A program made the translations under genes and the position numbers. From an uncultured Gemmatimonadota bacterium (lineage in GTDB: Bacteria > Gemmatimonadota > Gemmatimonadetes > Gemmatimonadales > Gemmatimonadaceae), in NCBI GenBank assembly GCA_946479895.1, contig CAMLHT010000196.1, positions 1-7,266 on the forward strand: 7,266 bases of DNA, in the 5' to 3' direction. Position 1 is the first letter of the stretch. Every line of letters begins with the position of its first letter. A model generated the notes under the pieces. It did not search any database. It was given only the letters and a program-made list of their open reading frames with translations, and had not been told where the DNA came from. This document shows positions 1-5,925 of the stretch, one piece after another.

Positions 1-4
1 TCTT

Positions 5-28
5 TCCTTCGCTTCGCTCAGGATGACA
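5..28 (-). repeat. short dispersed repeat, copy 1
   Basis: Read on the minus strand, this 24-nt segment begins TGTCATCC, continues TGAGCGAAGCGA and ends AGGA. A second copy lies at 4216-4240. The two agree at 21 of 24 aligned positions with one inserted base, and all three mismatches are transitions. It abuts the Shine-Dalgarno sequence of the gene at 42, so it lies in or next to that gene's 5' untranslated region. The motif resembles a short GC-rich intergenic sequence I recall from many environmental genomes, but I could not check that here. Two copies are seen directly; membership of a genome-wide family is inferred. Confidence 0.55.
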
Positions 29-37
29 AAGGAGAGG
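28..37 (+). promoter_or_regulatory. Shine-Dalgarno site of the acyltransferase gene
   Basis: AAAGGAGAGG has its GGAG core at 31-34, seven bases before the ATG at 42. It is a near-consensus ribosome binding site and fixes that start over other in-frame options. Confidence 0.8.
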
Positions 38-41
38 ACCA

Positions 42-1259
42 ATGACGGTCGCGGCACCATCCAGAGAACGGCTGCTCTCCCTCGACGTCTTCCGCGGCCT
101 GACCATCGCCGGCATGCTGCTGGTGAACGATCCCGGCAGCTGGGGCGCCATCTACCCGCCGCTGGAGCATGCCGAGTGGCACGGGTGGACGCCGACGGAC
201 CTCATCTTCCCGTTCTTCGTCTTCATCGTCGGCATCACCACGCATCTCTCGATGCAGAGCCGGCGCGCCCGCGGGGCCACCGAGTCCGAGATCTCGCGCT
301 CCATCATCCGCCGCGGCGCGATCATCTTCCTGCTCGGCTTCCTGATGGCCGGCTTCCCGTACTTCACCTGGACCGCCATTCCCGGGAATCCCGACCCGTC
401 CATCCTCGACCGCGTCGTCGACCGCCTGCTCCACTGGCGGATCATGGGCGTCCTCGGACGCATCGGCGTCGTCTACATCGTCGCCGCCCTCATCGCCCAG
501 CGCACCACCATGCGGCAGCAGGTGATCACGATCATCTGCCTGCTCTACGGCTACTGGTTCGTCATGACGGCGCTGCCGGTGCCCGACTCCGGGATCCTGG
601 GCCAGCTGGCGATCGCCAGGCCCGAGACCACCATGGCCGCGTACTTCGACCGCCTGCTGCTCGACTGGTCGCGCTTCGGCCTCGGCAACCACAACTGGGC
701 GTCATCGTCCACCTGGGATCCCGAGGGCATCCTCTCCACCATTCCCGCGGTCGGGACGGCGATGCTCGGCATCCTCGCCGGACGGTGGATCGGCGAGAAG
801 CGGCCGCTCGAGGAGCGCCTCCTGGGCCTGTTCGCGGTCGGCGCGCTCGGCATGATGGTCGGCCTGATGTGGAGCTGGTCCTTTCCGATCAACAAGAGCA
901 TCTGGACGAGCTCCTACGTCCTGTTCACGGCCGGCATGGCGTGCGTGTCGCTCGCGACCATCATGTGGCTGGTGGACGTGAAGCGCTTCGACGGCTGGAC
1001 CCGCCCGTTCGTGATCTACGGGATGAATCCGATCCTCGCCTTCGTGGGATCGGGCGTCATGGCCCGGATCATCTACTCGCTCATCAAGGTGAACTACCAG
1101 GGCAAATCGGTCCCGCTCCAGTCGGCGATCTACCAGGCCGGTTTCGCCTCCTGGCTGGAACCGAAGAACGCCTCGCTGGCGTTTGCCCTCAGCTATGTAC
1201 TCTTCTGGTACGTAGTGGTTTACGTGCTGTACAGGAAGCAGATATTCCTGAAGGTCTGA
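42..1259 (+). CDS. HGSNAT/DUF5009-family membrane acyltransferase
   Basis: This is a 405-aa polytopic membrane protein of the heparan-alpha-glucosaminide N-acetyltransferase-like (DUF5009, COG4299/NagX-like) family. Known members move an acetyl group from cytoplasmic acetyl-CoA to an amino sugar on the far side of the membrane. Family hallmarks seen: SLDVFRGLTIAGMLLVN (13-29), HAEWHGWTPTDLIFPFF (43-59) with candidate acyl-relay histidines H43 and H47, DPEGILSTIPA (226-236), FPINKSIWTSSYVL (281-294) and YGMNPI (326-331). About ten hydrophobic spans are visible, near 17-34, 53-68, 92-108, 137-152, 161-178, 233-250, 260-278, 291-311, 322-340 and 378-396. Length is typical for bacterial members. 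The start is set by a strong Shine-Dalgarno site. Its TGA overlaps the ATG of the next gene, so the two are probably co-translated. The family call is firm; the substrate is unknown, though the downstream peptidoglycan enzyme hints at a cell-wall or recycled amino sugar. Confidence 0.93.
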   Translation: MTVAAPSRERLLSLDVFRGLTIAGMLLVNDPGSWGAIYPPLEHAEWHGWTPTDLIFPFFVFIVGITTHLSMQSRRARGATESEISRSIIRRGAIIFLLGFLMAGFPYFTWTAIPGNPDPSILDRVVDRLLHWRIMGVLGRIGVVYIVAALIAQRTTMRQQVITIICLLYGYWFVMTALPVPDSGILGQLAIARPETTMAAYFDRLLLDWSRFGLGNHNWASSSTWDPEGILSTIPAVGTAMLGILAGRWIGEKRPLEERLLGLFAVGALGMMVGLMWSWSFPINKSIWTSSYVLFTAGMACVSLATIMWLVDVKRFDGWTRPFVIYGMNPILAFVGSGVMARIIYSLIKVNYQGKSVPLQSAIYQAGFASWLEPKNASLAFALSYVLFWYVVVYVLYRKQIFLKV

Positions 1260-2896
1260 TGTTTGCCTTTTCGAAGGGTATGACCGCGCCACGTCACCTG
1301 GCTTCACTCTGCATTGCGTTGACCGCGTCGATTGCGGGTTACGCGCCGACGGCGGCGGCCTCGGCTGTCGCTCATCGGACGGCGGCCCTGCACGCACCGG
1401 CCATCGCCCTGCAGAAGACCAGCAGCGCCGCCACGCCGCCGAAGAAAAAGAAGAATCCGGCGGCCAGGCCGCCCGCGCGCCGGCCAGCCCGCAGCACGCC
1501 GAAGCCCGCTCCGGCCCCGTCCTGGGCACGGACCGAAGACCCGAACGAGCTCGCGCAGCGACTGGGCACGGCCCTCGCCAGCCGGACGCGCTCCGGCCAG
1601 TGGGGCGCGATGGTCGTCTCGCTCACGAAGGGCGACACGCTGTTCTCGCAGAATCCCGATGGCCAGATGCTCCCGGCGTCGACGATGAAGATGTACACCT
1701 CGGCGATCGCCCTCGACCGCTTCGGGCCGGACCATGTGTTCCGGACCCCGGTCCTGCGCGACGGGCCGGTGGGCGCCGACGGGACGCTGAACGGCAACCT
1801 GTTCCTGCGTGGCGTCGGCGATCCGTCGCTCAGCAGCCGCTTCTGGAAGGGTGACACGCCGATGGACGCGCTCGCGCGCCAGGTCGTGCAGGCCGGCATC
1901 AAGCGCGTGCGCGGAGACGTCGTCGGAGACGCCACCGCGTTCGACTCGCAGCTCATTCCGGACGGCTGGAAGCGCTCGTACCTCGGCGCCGCCTATGCGG
2001 CCCGGGTCTCGGCGCTCTCGCTCAACGAGAACCTCGTCTGGGTCGCCGTCCGTCCGAATGGCGGCTCCGCGGACGTGACGCTCGAGCCGGCGACGACGAC
2101 CATCCCGGTGAGGAGCACCGTGCGCGTCGTGGCCGGGAGCGGCGGGCGGATCACCGCCGCACGCCAGCCCGACGGCTCGATCCTCGTCCGCGGCACCGTC
2201 GGCCGGAGCTCGGCCCCGCGGAAGTATTCGCTCGTCGTGGACGATCCCGCGATCTTCACCGCCGGCGCCCTGCGCGCCGCGCTGGAGAAGGCGGGAGTGA
2301 AGGTCGACGGCGCGACGCGCCTCGGCGAAACGCCCGTCAGCGCGACGCAGGTCGCCGCGGTGGCCTCCCCGCCGCTTGGCCAGATCGTCGGCGAGATGAA
2401 CCGCGAGAGCATCAACATCGTGGCCGAGCTGCTCTTCCGGGCGGCGGCGGCGAAGGACAACCAGGTGGGATCGGCCCAGAACGGCCTGATGACGCTCCGG
2501 GAGTTCTTCTCGGAGAAGGTTCGCTCACCGTCGGTGCAGCTCGAGGCCTCGGACGGCAGCGGGCTCTCCGAGCTCGATCGCGTGACGGCCCGCTCGATGG
2601 TGCAGCTCCTCAGCTACGCCCACGCCTCCGACTGGAGCTCGGTCTTCCACGCCTCGCTGCCCGTCGAGGGCGAGTCGGGCACGCTGCGCGGTCGCCGGGG
2701 AACGCCGGCCCGCGGTAACCTCCACGCGAAGACGGGCACGACCAACCGCGTTGCATCGCTCGGCGGCTTCGTCACCGCGCGCAACGGCGAGGTGCTCGCG
2801 TTCTCGTTCATCTACAACGGGTCCGATCGCTGGAACGCCAAGTCGGCCATGGACACGATGGGTGCTACCCTGGCGGAGTTCTCGCGGGCGAGGTAA
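1259..2896 (+). CDS. dacB: D-Ala-D-Ala carboxypeptidase/endopeptidase, PBP4 type (S13)
   Basis: This 545-aa protein belongs to the S13 penicillin-binding family, which trims the terminal D-Ala of peptidoglycan stem peptides and cuts D-Ala-mDAP cross-links in the periplasm. All three active-site motifs are present: S141-T-M-K144 (SxxK), S384-I-N386 (SxN) and K491-T-G493 (KTG). The family landmarks GVGDPSLSS and LSLNENLVWVAVRP are also present. The N-terminus looks like a signal peptide (K6/R12, hydrophobic 14-36, likely cleavage near TAAASA). It is followed by an unusual Pro/Lys/Arg/Ala-rich linker, about residues 59-88, including a KKKK run. This makes it longer than E. coli PBP4 (477 aa). 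I chose ATG 1259 because it overlaps the preceding TGA and has a weak GAAGG just upstream; M8 at 1280 is an alternative. The same frame stays open back to position 23, but that part lies over the acyltransferase gene and is not coding. Confidence 0.94.
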   Translation: MFAFSKGMTAPRHLASLCIALTASIAGYAPTAAASAVAHRTAALHAPAIALQKTSSAATPPKKKKNPAARPPARRPARSTPKPAPAPSWARTEDPNELAQRLGTALASRTRSGQWGAMVVSLTKGDTLFSQNPDGQMLPASTMKMYTSAIALDRFGPDHVFRTPVLRDGPVGADGTLNGNLFLRGVGDPSLSSRFWKGDTPMDALARQVVQAGIKRVRGDVVGDATAFDSQLIPDGWKRSYLGAAYAARVSALSLNENLVWVAVRPNGGSADVTLEPATTTIPVRSTVRVVAGSGGRITAARQPDGSILVRGTVGRSSAPRKYSLVVDDPAIFTAGALRAALEKAGVKVDGATRLGETPVSATQVAAVASPPLGQIVGEMNRESINIVAELLFRAAAAKDNQVGSAQNGLMTLREFFSEKVRSPSVQLEASDGSGLSELDRVTARSMVQLLSYAHASDWSSVFHASLPVEGESGTLRGRRGTPARGNLHAKTGTTNRVASLGGFVTARNGEVLAFSFIYNGSDRWNAKSAMDTMGATLAEFSRAR

Positions 2897-2910
2897 GGGG
2901 CCTTCCTTCA

Positions 2911-3033
2911 AGGGCAGCGCACCGCGCGCAATTGCGCGTGGTACGCAGAAACGCGAACCGCGCCAGACAGGGCCTGTCTGGCGCGGTTCGCGCAGGTGGC
3001 GCCGTTTGCGCAAAACGCGCAGTTCGCTGCCCT
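2911..3033. repeat. long imperfect palindrome between convergent genes
   Basis: This 123-nt segment is symmetric about position 2972 with no net length difference between arms. The outer ends match perfectly (AGGGCAGCG at 2911-2919, CGCTGCCCT at 3025-3033), and most of the next nine positions also pair. The inner 20 bp on each side pair perfectly. The middle of each arm does not pair across the axis but carries its own small palindrome: CGCGCAATTGCGCG at 2925-2938 and TTTGCGCAAA at 3005-3014. The right end reaches into the TAG stop (3032-3034) of the minus-strand dehydrogenase. It could be a bidirectional terminator, a cruciform-forming or BIME-like repeat, or the relic of a small non-coding mobile element. 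No flanking target duplication was seen. Confidence 0.75.
2952..2992. terminator. probable bidirectional terminator hairpin
   Basis: A perfect inverted repeat has arms at 2952-2971 and 2973-2992 (left arm CGCGAACCGCGCCAGACAGG) around a single central G at 2972. In RNA the central few bases would open to form the loop, leaving a stem of roughly 18-19 GC-rich pairs. It sits between the ends of two convergent genes, the expected place for a shared terminator. There is no T-tract on either strand, so it is not a textbook intrinsic terminator. It may instead act as a 3'-end stabiliser. Confidence 0.6.
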
Positions 3034-4177
3034 ACGATACCTGCCTGATCTCCACTCCTCGCTTGCCAAGCTCCTCGATGTAGCGCGCCGCCGGAATCGC
3101 TTCATCCGGCGTGTGCACGCCGAACGGCTTCACCTCGCCGCGCGCCTGCATCAGCCCCGTGATCGCGAGCGAGTAGCCGGTCGTGCGCATCATCGCGCTG
3201 ATGCCGTGCTTCTCGTCGAAGCGGTCCACCAGCTCCCACTCCAGCTTCCGGCGCTGGCCGTCCTTCATGCCCTCGACCACGACGCGCAGCGCGACGAGGT
3301 CCTTGCCCTGCGGCTTGGTGAGCTTCGGCTGAGCGGCGGCGATGAACGCATCGCGCGGCACGACCCGAGTGCCCTTCACGTCGATGGGGTCGAGGTCCAG
3401 CAGGCCCAGCTCGCGGATGAACTCCATCGCCTTTGCATGGCCGGGATACCGGAGCGTCTTGTACTCCATCGTCGGGATCCGGTCCTCGTACCGGAACGCC
3501 ATCGTCGACAGACCACCCGCGGTGTGGAACGCCTCGAGCTCGCCGATGCCCTGGCTGAACCGCACCGGCTCGATCTCCGAGAGCGCCTTCACCTGCGTCC
3601 GCTTGCCGTTCCGGAGGACCCACGACAGCGTCGTGTAGTAATCGAGTACGCCCTCGATCGAGTAGACGATCTGGTAGTTGAGCGGCGGCTCGGGATGCTG
3701 CGGCAGCCCGCCCACGAAGATCCGGACCGACTCCGTCGTGTCGAGCTGACGGATCCCGTGCTCGGCGAGGATGTTCACCATGCCCGGGGCGAGCCCGCAG
3801 TCCGGAACCACGGTCACCTGCCGCGCCTTCGCCTCCGGGTCGAGCTCCCGCTGCTGGAACACGATCTCCGTGTTTCCGCCAAGGTCGCAGAAGTGCGCTC
3901 CCGCCTCGATCGCCAGCCGGGTCATGTCGAGGTTGAAGTAGTACGGCAGCGCGCACATCACCGCGTCGCACTCCCGCATCACCGCCAGCACCTGCTTGCG
4001 GTTGCGGACGTCGAGCGGGGTCGGGATGAGCCGCGGCCCGGAATAGGGCGCCAGGAAGGGCGCGATGTGTCCGACGTGCAGGTCGGCCAGCCGAACCTCG
4101 CTGACGGCGTTGTCCTGCAAGAGATCATAGGCGCAGGCGGACCCCTGCAGTCCGGCGCCAAGCACGAGCATGCGCAT
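3032..4177 (-). CDS. saccharopine dehydrogenase-family protein, probable L-lysine 6-dehydrogenase
   Basis: This 381-aa protein has an N-terminal Rossmann domain: a dinucleotide loop GAGLQG (7-12), and D32 after the second strand, which favours NAD+ over NADP+. Landmarks of the saccharopine dehydrogenase/lysine 6-dehydrogenase group follow: CALPYYFN (75-82), DLGGNTEIV (98-106), PDCGLAPGMVNIL (125-137), YKTLRYPGHA (239-248) and RTTGYSLAITG (331-341). Length matches bacterial lysine 6-dehydrogenases, which oxidise the lysine epsilon-amino group to 2-aminoadipate 6-semialdehyde with NAD+. Other members of the superfamily act on related amino acids, so the substrate is inferred. ATG 4177 is supported by AGAGGAG eight bases upstream. 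It is transcribed alone, divergent from the CoA-binding gene and convergent with dacB. No aminoadipate-pathway partner is in the window. Confidence 0.9.
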   Translation of the reverse strand: MRMLVLGAGLQGSACAYDLLQDNAVSEVRLADLHVGHIAPFLAPYSGPRLIPTPLDVRNRKQVLAVMRECDAVMCALPYYFNLDMTRLAIEAGAHFCDLGGNTEIVFQQRELDPEAKARQVTVVPDCGLAPGMVNILAEHGIRQLDTTESVRIFVGGLPQHPEPPLNYQIVYSIEGVLDYYTTLSWVLRNGKRTQVKALSEIEPVRFSQGIGELEAFHTAGGLSTMAFRYEDRIPTMEYKTLRYPGHAKAMEFIRELGLLDLDPIDVKGTRVVPRDAFIAAAQPKLTKPQGKDLVALRVVVEGMKDGQRRKLEWELVDRFDEKHGISAMMRTTGYSLAITGLMQARGEVKPFGVHTPDEAIPAARYIEELGKRGVEIRQVS

Positions 4178-4185
4178 TCAGAAGA

Positions 4186-4192
4186 CTCCTCT
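4186..4192 (-). promoter_or_regulatory. Shine-Dalgarno site of the lysine dehydrogenase gene
   Basis: On the minus strand this reads AGAGGAG, eight bases before the ATG at 4177-4175. It decides between that ATG and the in-frame ATG two codons later. Confidence 0.75.
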
Positions 4193-4215
4193 ATCGGTCA
4201 AACCGAGCCATTACC

Positions 4216-4240
4216 TGTCCATCCCGGGCGAAGCGAGGGA
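4216..4240 (+). repeat. short dispersed repeat, copy 2
   Basis: This 25-nt segment begins TGTCCATCC, continues CGGGCGAAGCGA and ends GGGA. It matches the reverse complement of 28-5 with one extra C and three transitions. Relative to the gene it precedes (the leftward dehydrogenase, 38 bases away), it has the same orientation as copy 1 has to the acyltransferase gene. Confidence 0.55.
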
Positions 4241-4315
4241 CGAGCTTCCCCCAACCCCCGGAAAACTAGGTTGCCAGGCCAGGATTCGCCTGCACGCGCA
4301 CGATATTGGCTATTC

Positions 4316-4786
4316 ATGTACTCCATGACCGACAACTCATCGAACGACCAGGCCTGGCGCGACCATCTGATCGAAGACGACGCCGGTGTCCGCAAGGTCT
4401 TGAAGGACACGCATCGCATTGCCGTGCTCGGCATCAAGACGGAGGAGTCGGGCGCGCCCGCGTACTACGTCCCCGAATACGCGAAGCACGCGGGCTACGA
4501 GATCGTGCCGGTCCCGATCTACTATCCGGAGTGCACCGAGATTCTCGGTGAGAAGATCTACCGGAAGGTCGCCGACATCCCCGGCGACGTCGACATGGTG
4601 GACGTCTTCCGGCGCCCGAAGGACATCGACGCCCACGTGGACGACATCATCGCCAAGAAGCCGAAGTCGGTCTGGTTCCAGCTCGGCATCCGCAACGACG
4701 CCGCGGCGGAGAAATTCGCGCGGGCGGGCATCGACGTCGTCCAGGACAGGTGCCTGATGGTCGAGCTCCGCCACTTCGGGAAGTAG
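4316..4786 (+). CDS. CoA-binding domain protein, YccU-like
   Basis: This 156-aa cytoplasmic protein is essentially one CoA_binding_2 Rossmann-type domain, as in E. coli YccU and the N-terminal part of succinyl-CoA synthetase alpha chains. Seen: the first strand and nucleotide loop RIAVLGIKTEESG (34-46), YYVPEYAKHAGYEIVPVP (50-67), ILGEKIYRKVADIP (76-89), VDMVDVFRRPKDI (92-104), VWFQLGIRNDAAAEKFARAG (119-138) and the terminal VVQDRCLMVE (141-150), all family signatures. Binding of CoA or an acyl-CoA is expected; the physiological role of these stand-alone domains is unknown. The start is uncertain: ATG 4316 and in-frame ATG 4325 both precede the domain and neither has a Shine-Dalgarno site. 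The frame is open much further upstream, but that part is antisense to the dehydrogenase gene. The stop lies 6 bp from the stop of the convergent gene. Confidence 0.92.
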   Translation: MYSMTDNSSNDQAWRDHLIEDDAGVRKVLKDTHRIAVLGIKTEESGAPAYYVPEYAKHAGYEIVPVPIYYPECTEILGEKIYRKVADIPGDVDMVDVFRRPKDIDAHVDDIIAKKPKSVWFQLGIRNDAAAEKFARAGIDVVQDRCLMVELRHFGK

Positions 4787-4832
4787 CGGCCGTCAGCGCT
4801 TCACCGGCGCGAGCTTCGGCGGCCGCTTCCCG
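4777..4832. terminator. inverted repeat across a convergent gene junction
   Basis: CGGGAAG (4777-4783) plus CGGCCG (4787-4792) pairs perfectly with CGGCCGCTTCCCG (4820-4832). The only unpaired bases in the left arm are TAG (4784-4786), the stop codon of the CoA-binding gene. The stem would be 13 bp with a 3-nt bulge and a 27-nt loop. Both arms lie in or at the coding ends of the two convergent genes, which are only 6 bp apart. It is a candidate shared terminator. There is no T-tract, and chance pairing in GC-rich DNA is possible. Confidence 0.4.
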
Positions 4833-5389
4833 TGCCGCACCGCGCTGGCGACCGGCACGTACTCGAGCTCCTCGCCCGCGGCGACGTGACGCAGCAGCAG
4901 CCCTCCGCGACTCATGTCACCCCGGCCGATGAAGGCGCCCGGAAACAGCAGCCGCTCGCCGTAGACGCGCAACAGGGGCTCCACGTACTTCGTGCTCGCG
5001 ATGCTGCCCAGCAGCACCACCGGCCGCTCGGCCGCCGCAAGGCGCTCGGCGTCCCGCCGCAGAGGATTGAGGAACGCCTCGCCGGCCTTGCTCAGGTCCA
5101 CTCGTGCGAAGGCGGCGAGATCGTCCACGGTCACCCGCTCCTCCGGTGTCACCAGGCCGCGGTCGGTGGTGATCACCCAGGTCGCCTCGGGCCCGAACGC
5201 GCGCGCGTAGGCGAGCTTGCCGCGAAAATAGAGTCCGCTGAGGAAGGCGAAGACCTCGCCGATCGGCGCGCCCTCGGACGACCTGACCTGTCGCGCGATG
5301 TCGAAGCTCGCGTCCGGATTCAGCAGCACCTGCGCGCGCCGTCCGTCGCACCGCGCCGGTGAAAGCAGGAAGATGTGTCCCACGCTCAC
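4793..5389 (-). CDS. conserved-looking 198-aa protein of unknown function, coupled to DUF488
   Basis: I do not recognise a named domain. The 198-aa product starts at GTG 5389, whose bases overlap the TGA of the DUF488 gene (GTGA, 4-nt overlap), pointing to translational coupling. The frame extends further upstream, but that part overlaps DUF488 coding sequence and has the Arg/Pro/His-rich composition of a shadow frame. Visible features are an N-terminal strand then SPARCDG (HIFLLSPARCDG, 5-16), a glycine/aromatic stretch SGLYFRGKLAYARAF (51-65), WVITTDRGL (71-79), VVLLGSIASTKYVEPLL (124-140), FPGAFIGRGDMSRGGLLLR (149-167) and a basic Pro/Lys-rich tail. There is no signal peptide or membrane span, so it is probably cytoplasmic. 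The motifs look like a conserved alpha/beta fold, and pairing with DUF488 suggests a shared task. Any enzymatic role would be speculation. Confidence 0.85.
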   Translation of the reverse strand: MSVGHIFLLSPARCDGRRAQVLLNPDASFDIARQVRSSEGAPIGEVFAFLSGLYFRGKLAYARAFGPEATWVITTDRGLVTPEERVTVDDLAAFARVDLSKAGEAFLNPLRRDAERLAAAERPVVLLGSIASTKYVEPLLRVYGERLLFPGAFIGRGDMSRGGLLLRHVAAGEELEYVPVASAVRHGKRPPKLAPVKR

Positions 5390-5913
5390 GAAATCTGGGC
5401 GTCGTCTCCCGGATACGTCAGGTGGCCGCGGACCATCCGCGCCGGCGTGGTCAGCCGGTGCACCTCGGCGTGAGTGGCGTCGCGGATGTGGACGACCTCG
5501 ATGCCGAGGGACGTGAGGACGTCGGCGATGATCCGGCGGTGACAGCGCCACCAGAGCACCTCCGCACACATGATCGCCGTGCGCAGGCCGCCGGCCAGCA
5601 TGAGCAGCTCGAACAGCCCTTCCGCGAACTCTTCCGTCAGCGCGTGGTCGGCATAGGCCCGGAAGGCCGCGTGCCGCCAGCCGAGGTTCGGGGACTCGCG
5701 ATCGGGCCGCCGGCGTCCGCCCAGCGACGCGATACCCCGATACGCGATCCCTCTTTCCGCGAGCGCGGGTCCCAGCGATTCGGCCGAGAAATGCGGCAAT
5801 CGCCGTGAGCCGGGGAAGCGCCGGACGTCGACCACGAGCTCGATGTCGTACGCTCCCAGCACGGCGACGAGATCGTCGAGGGAGCGTGTCGAATGGCCGA
5901 TCGTCCAGATCAC
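5386..5913 (-). CDS. DUF488 family protein
   Basis: This 175-aa protein shows the DUF488 (PF04343) pattern: TIGHSTRSLDDL (4-15), VVDVRRFPGSRRLPHF (27-42), GIAYRGIASLGGRR (55-68), then the cysteine motifs MCAE (115-118) and CHR (124-126), and VVHIRDA (140-146). Conserved Asp29, Arg31, Cys116, Glu118, Cys124, His125 and Arg126 are intact, so the protein is probably functional. The biochemical role of the family is not established. The start is GTG 5913, 12 bp after the stop of the protease-like gene, with no clear Shine-Dalgarno site. Its TGA overlaps the GTG of the next gene by 4 nt. It is about the usual length for the family. Confidence 0.92.
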   Translation of the reverse strand: MIWTIGHSTRSLDDLVAVLGAYDIELVVDVRRFPGSRRLPHFSAESLGPALAERGIAYRGIASLGGRRRPDRESPNLGWRHAAFRAYADHALTEEFAEGLFELLMLAGGLRTAIMCAEVLWWRCHRRIIADVLTSLGIEVVHIRDATHAEVHRLTTPARMVRGHLTYPGDDAQIS

Positions 5914-5925
5914 CGGCGGCCGCCG

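Larger units (their letters stand above)
4178..4315. promoter_or_regulatory. divergent intergenic region
   Basis: These 138 bp separate the starts of the lysine dehydrogenase (leftward) and the CoA-binding protein (rightward), so both promoters should lie here. I found no convincing -35/-10 pair for either gene. A GATATT at 4302-4307 could be a -10 box for the rightward gene. That would place the transcript start within a base or two of its ATG (a leaderless message), and that gene indeed lacks a Shine-Dalgarno site. The region also holds a repeat copy (4216-4240) and a C-rich tract near 4246-4260. Confidence 0.4.

Noticed and set aside
23..1258. Open frame running from 23 into dacB, suggesting a 957-aa fusion protein
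   Set aside because: The first ~412 codons lie over the acyltransferase gene in another frame and are Arg/His/Pro-rich with no domain; dacB has its own start overlapping the upstream stop and a good signal peptide.
702..1956. Several minus-strand open frames opposite the acyltransferase and dacB
   Set aside because: Such antisense frames are usual in high-GC DNA; they show no domains and conflict with strongly supported genes.
2911..3033. Palindrome as part of a CRISPR array or an insertion sequence
   Set aside because: No regular repeat-spacer pattern, no transposase frame, and no flanking target-site duplication could be found.
4246..4260. C-rich tract as a G-quadruplex on the minus strand
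   Set aside because: Only two G-runs of five are close together; four suitable runs with short loops are not present.
2996..4315. Long plus-strand frame leading into the CoA-binding gene
   Set aside because: It is antisense to the well-supported lysine dehydrogenase; its composition is that of a shadow frame and it has no recognisable motifs before residue 440.
5390..5569. N-terminal extension of the 198-aa unknown protein
   Set aside because: This part overlaps DUF488 coding sequence in another frame and is low-complexity Arg/Pro/His; the GTG at 5389 with the 4-nt overlap is the natural start.
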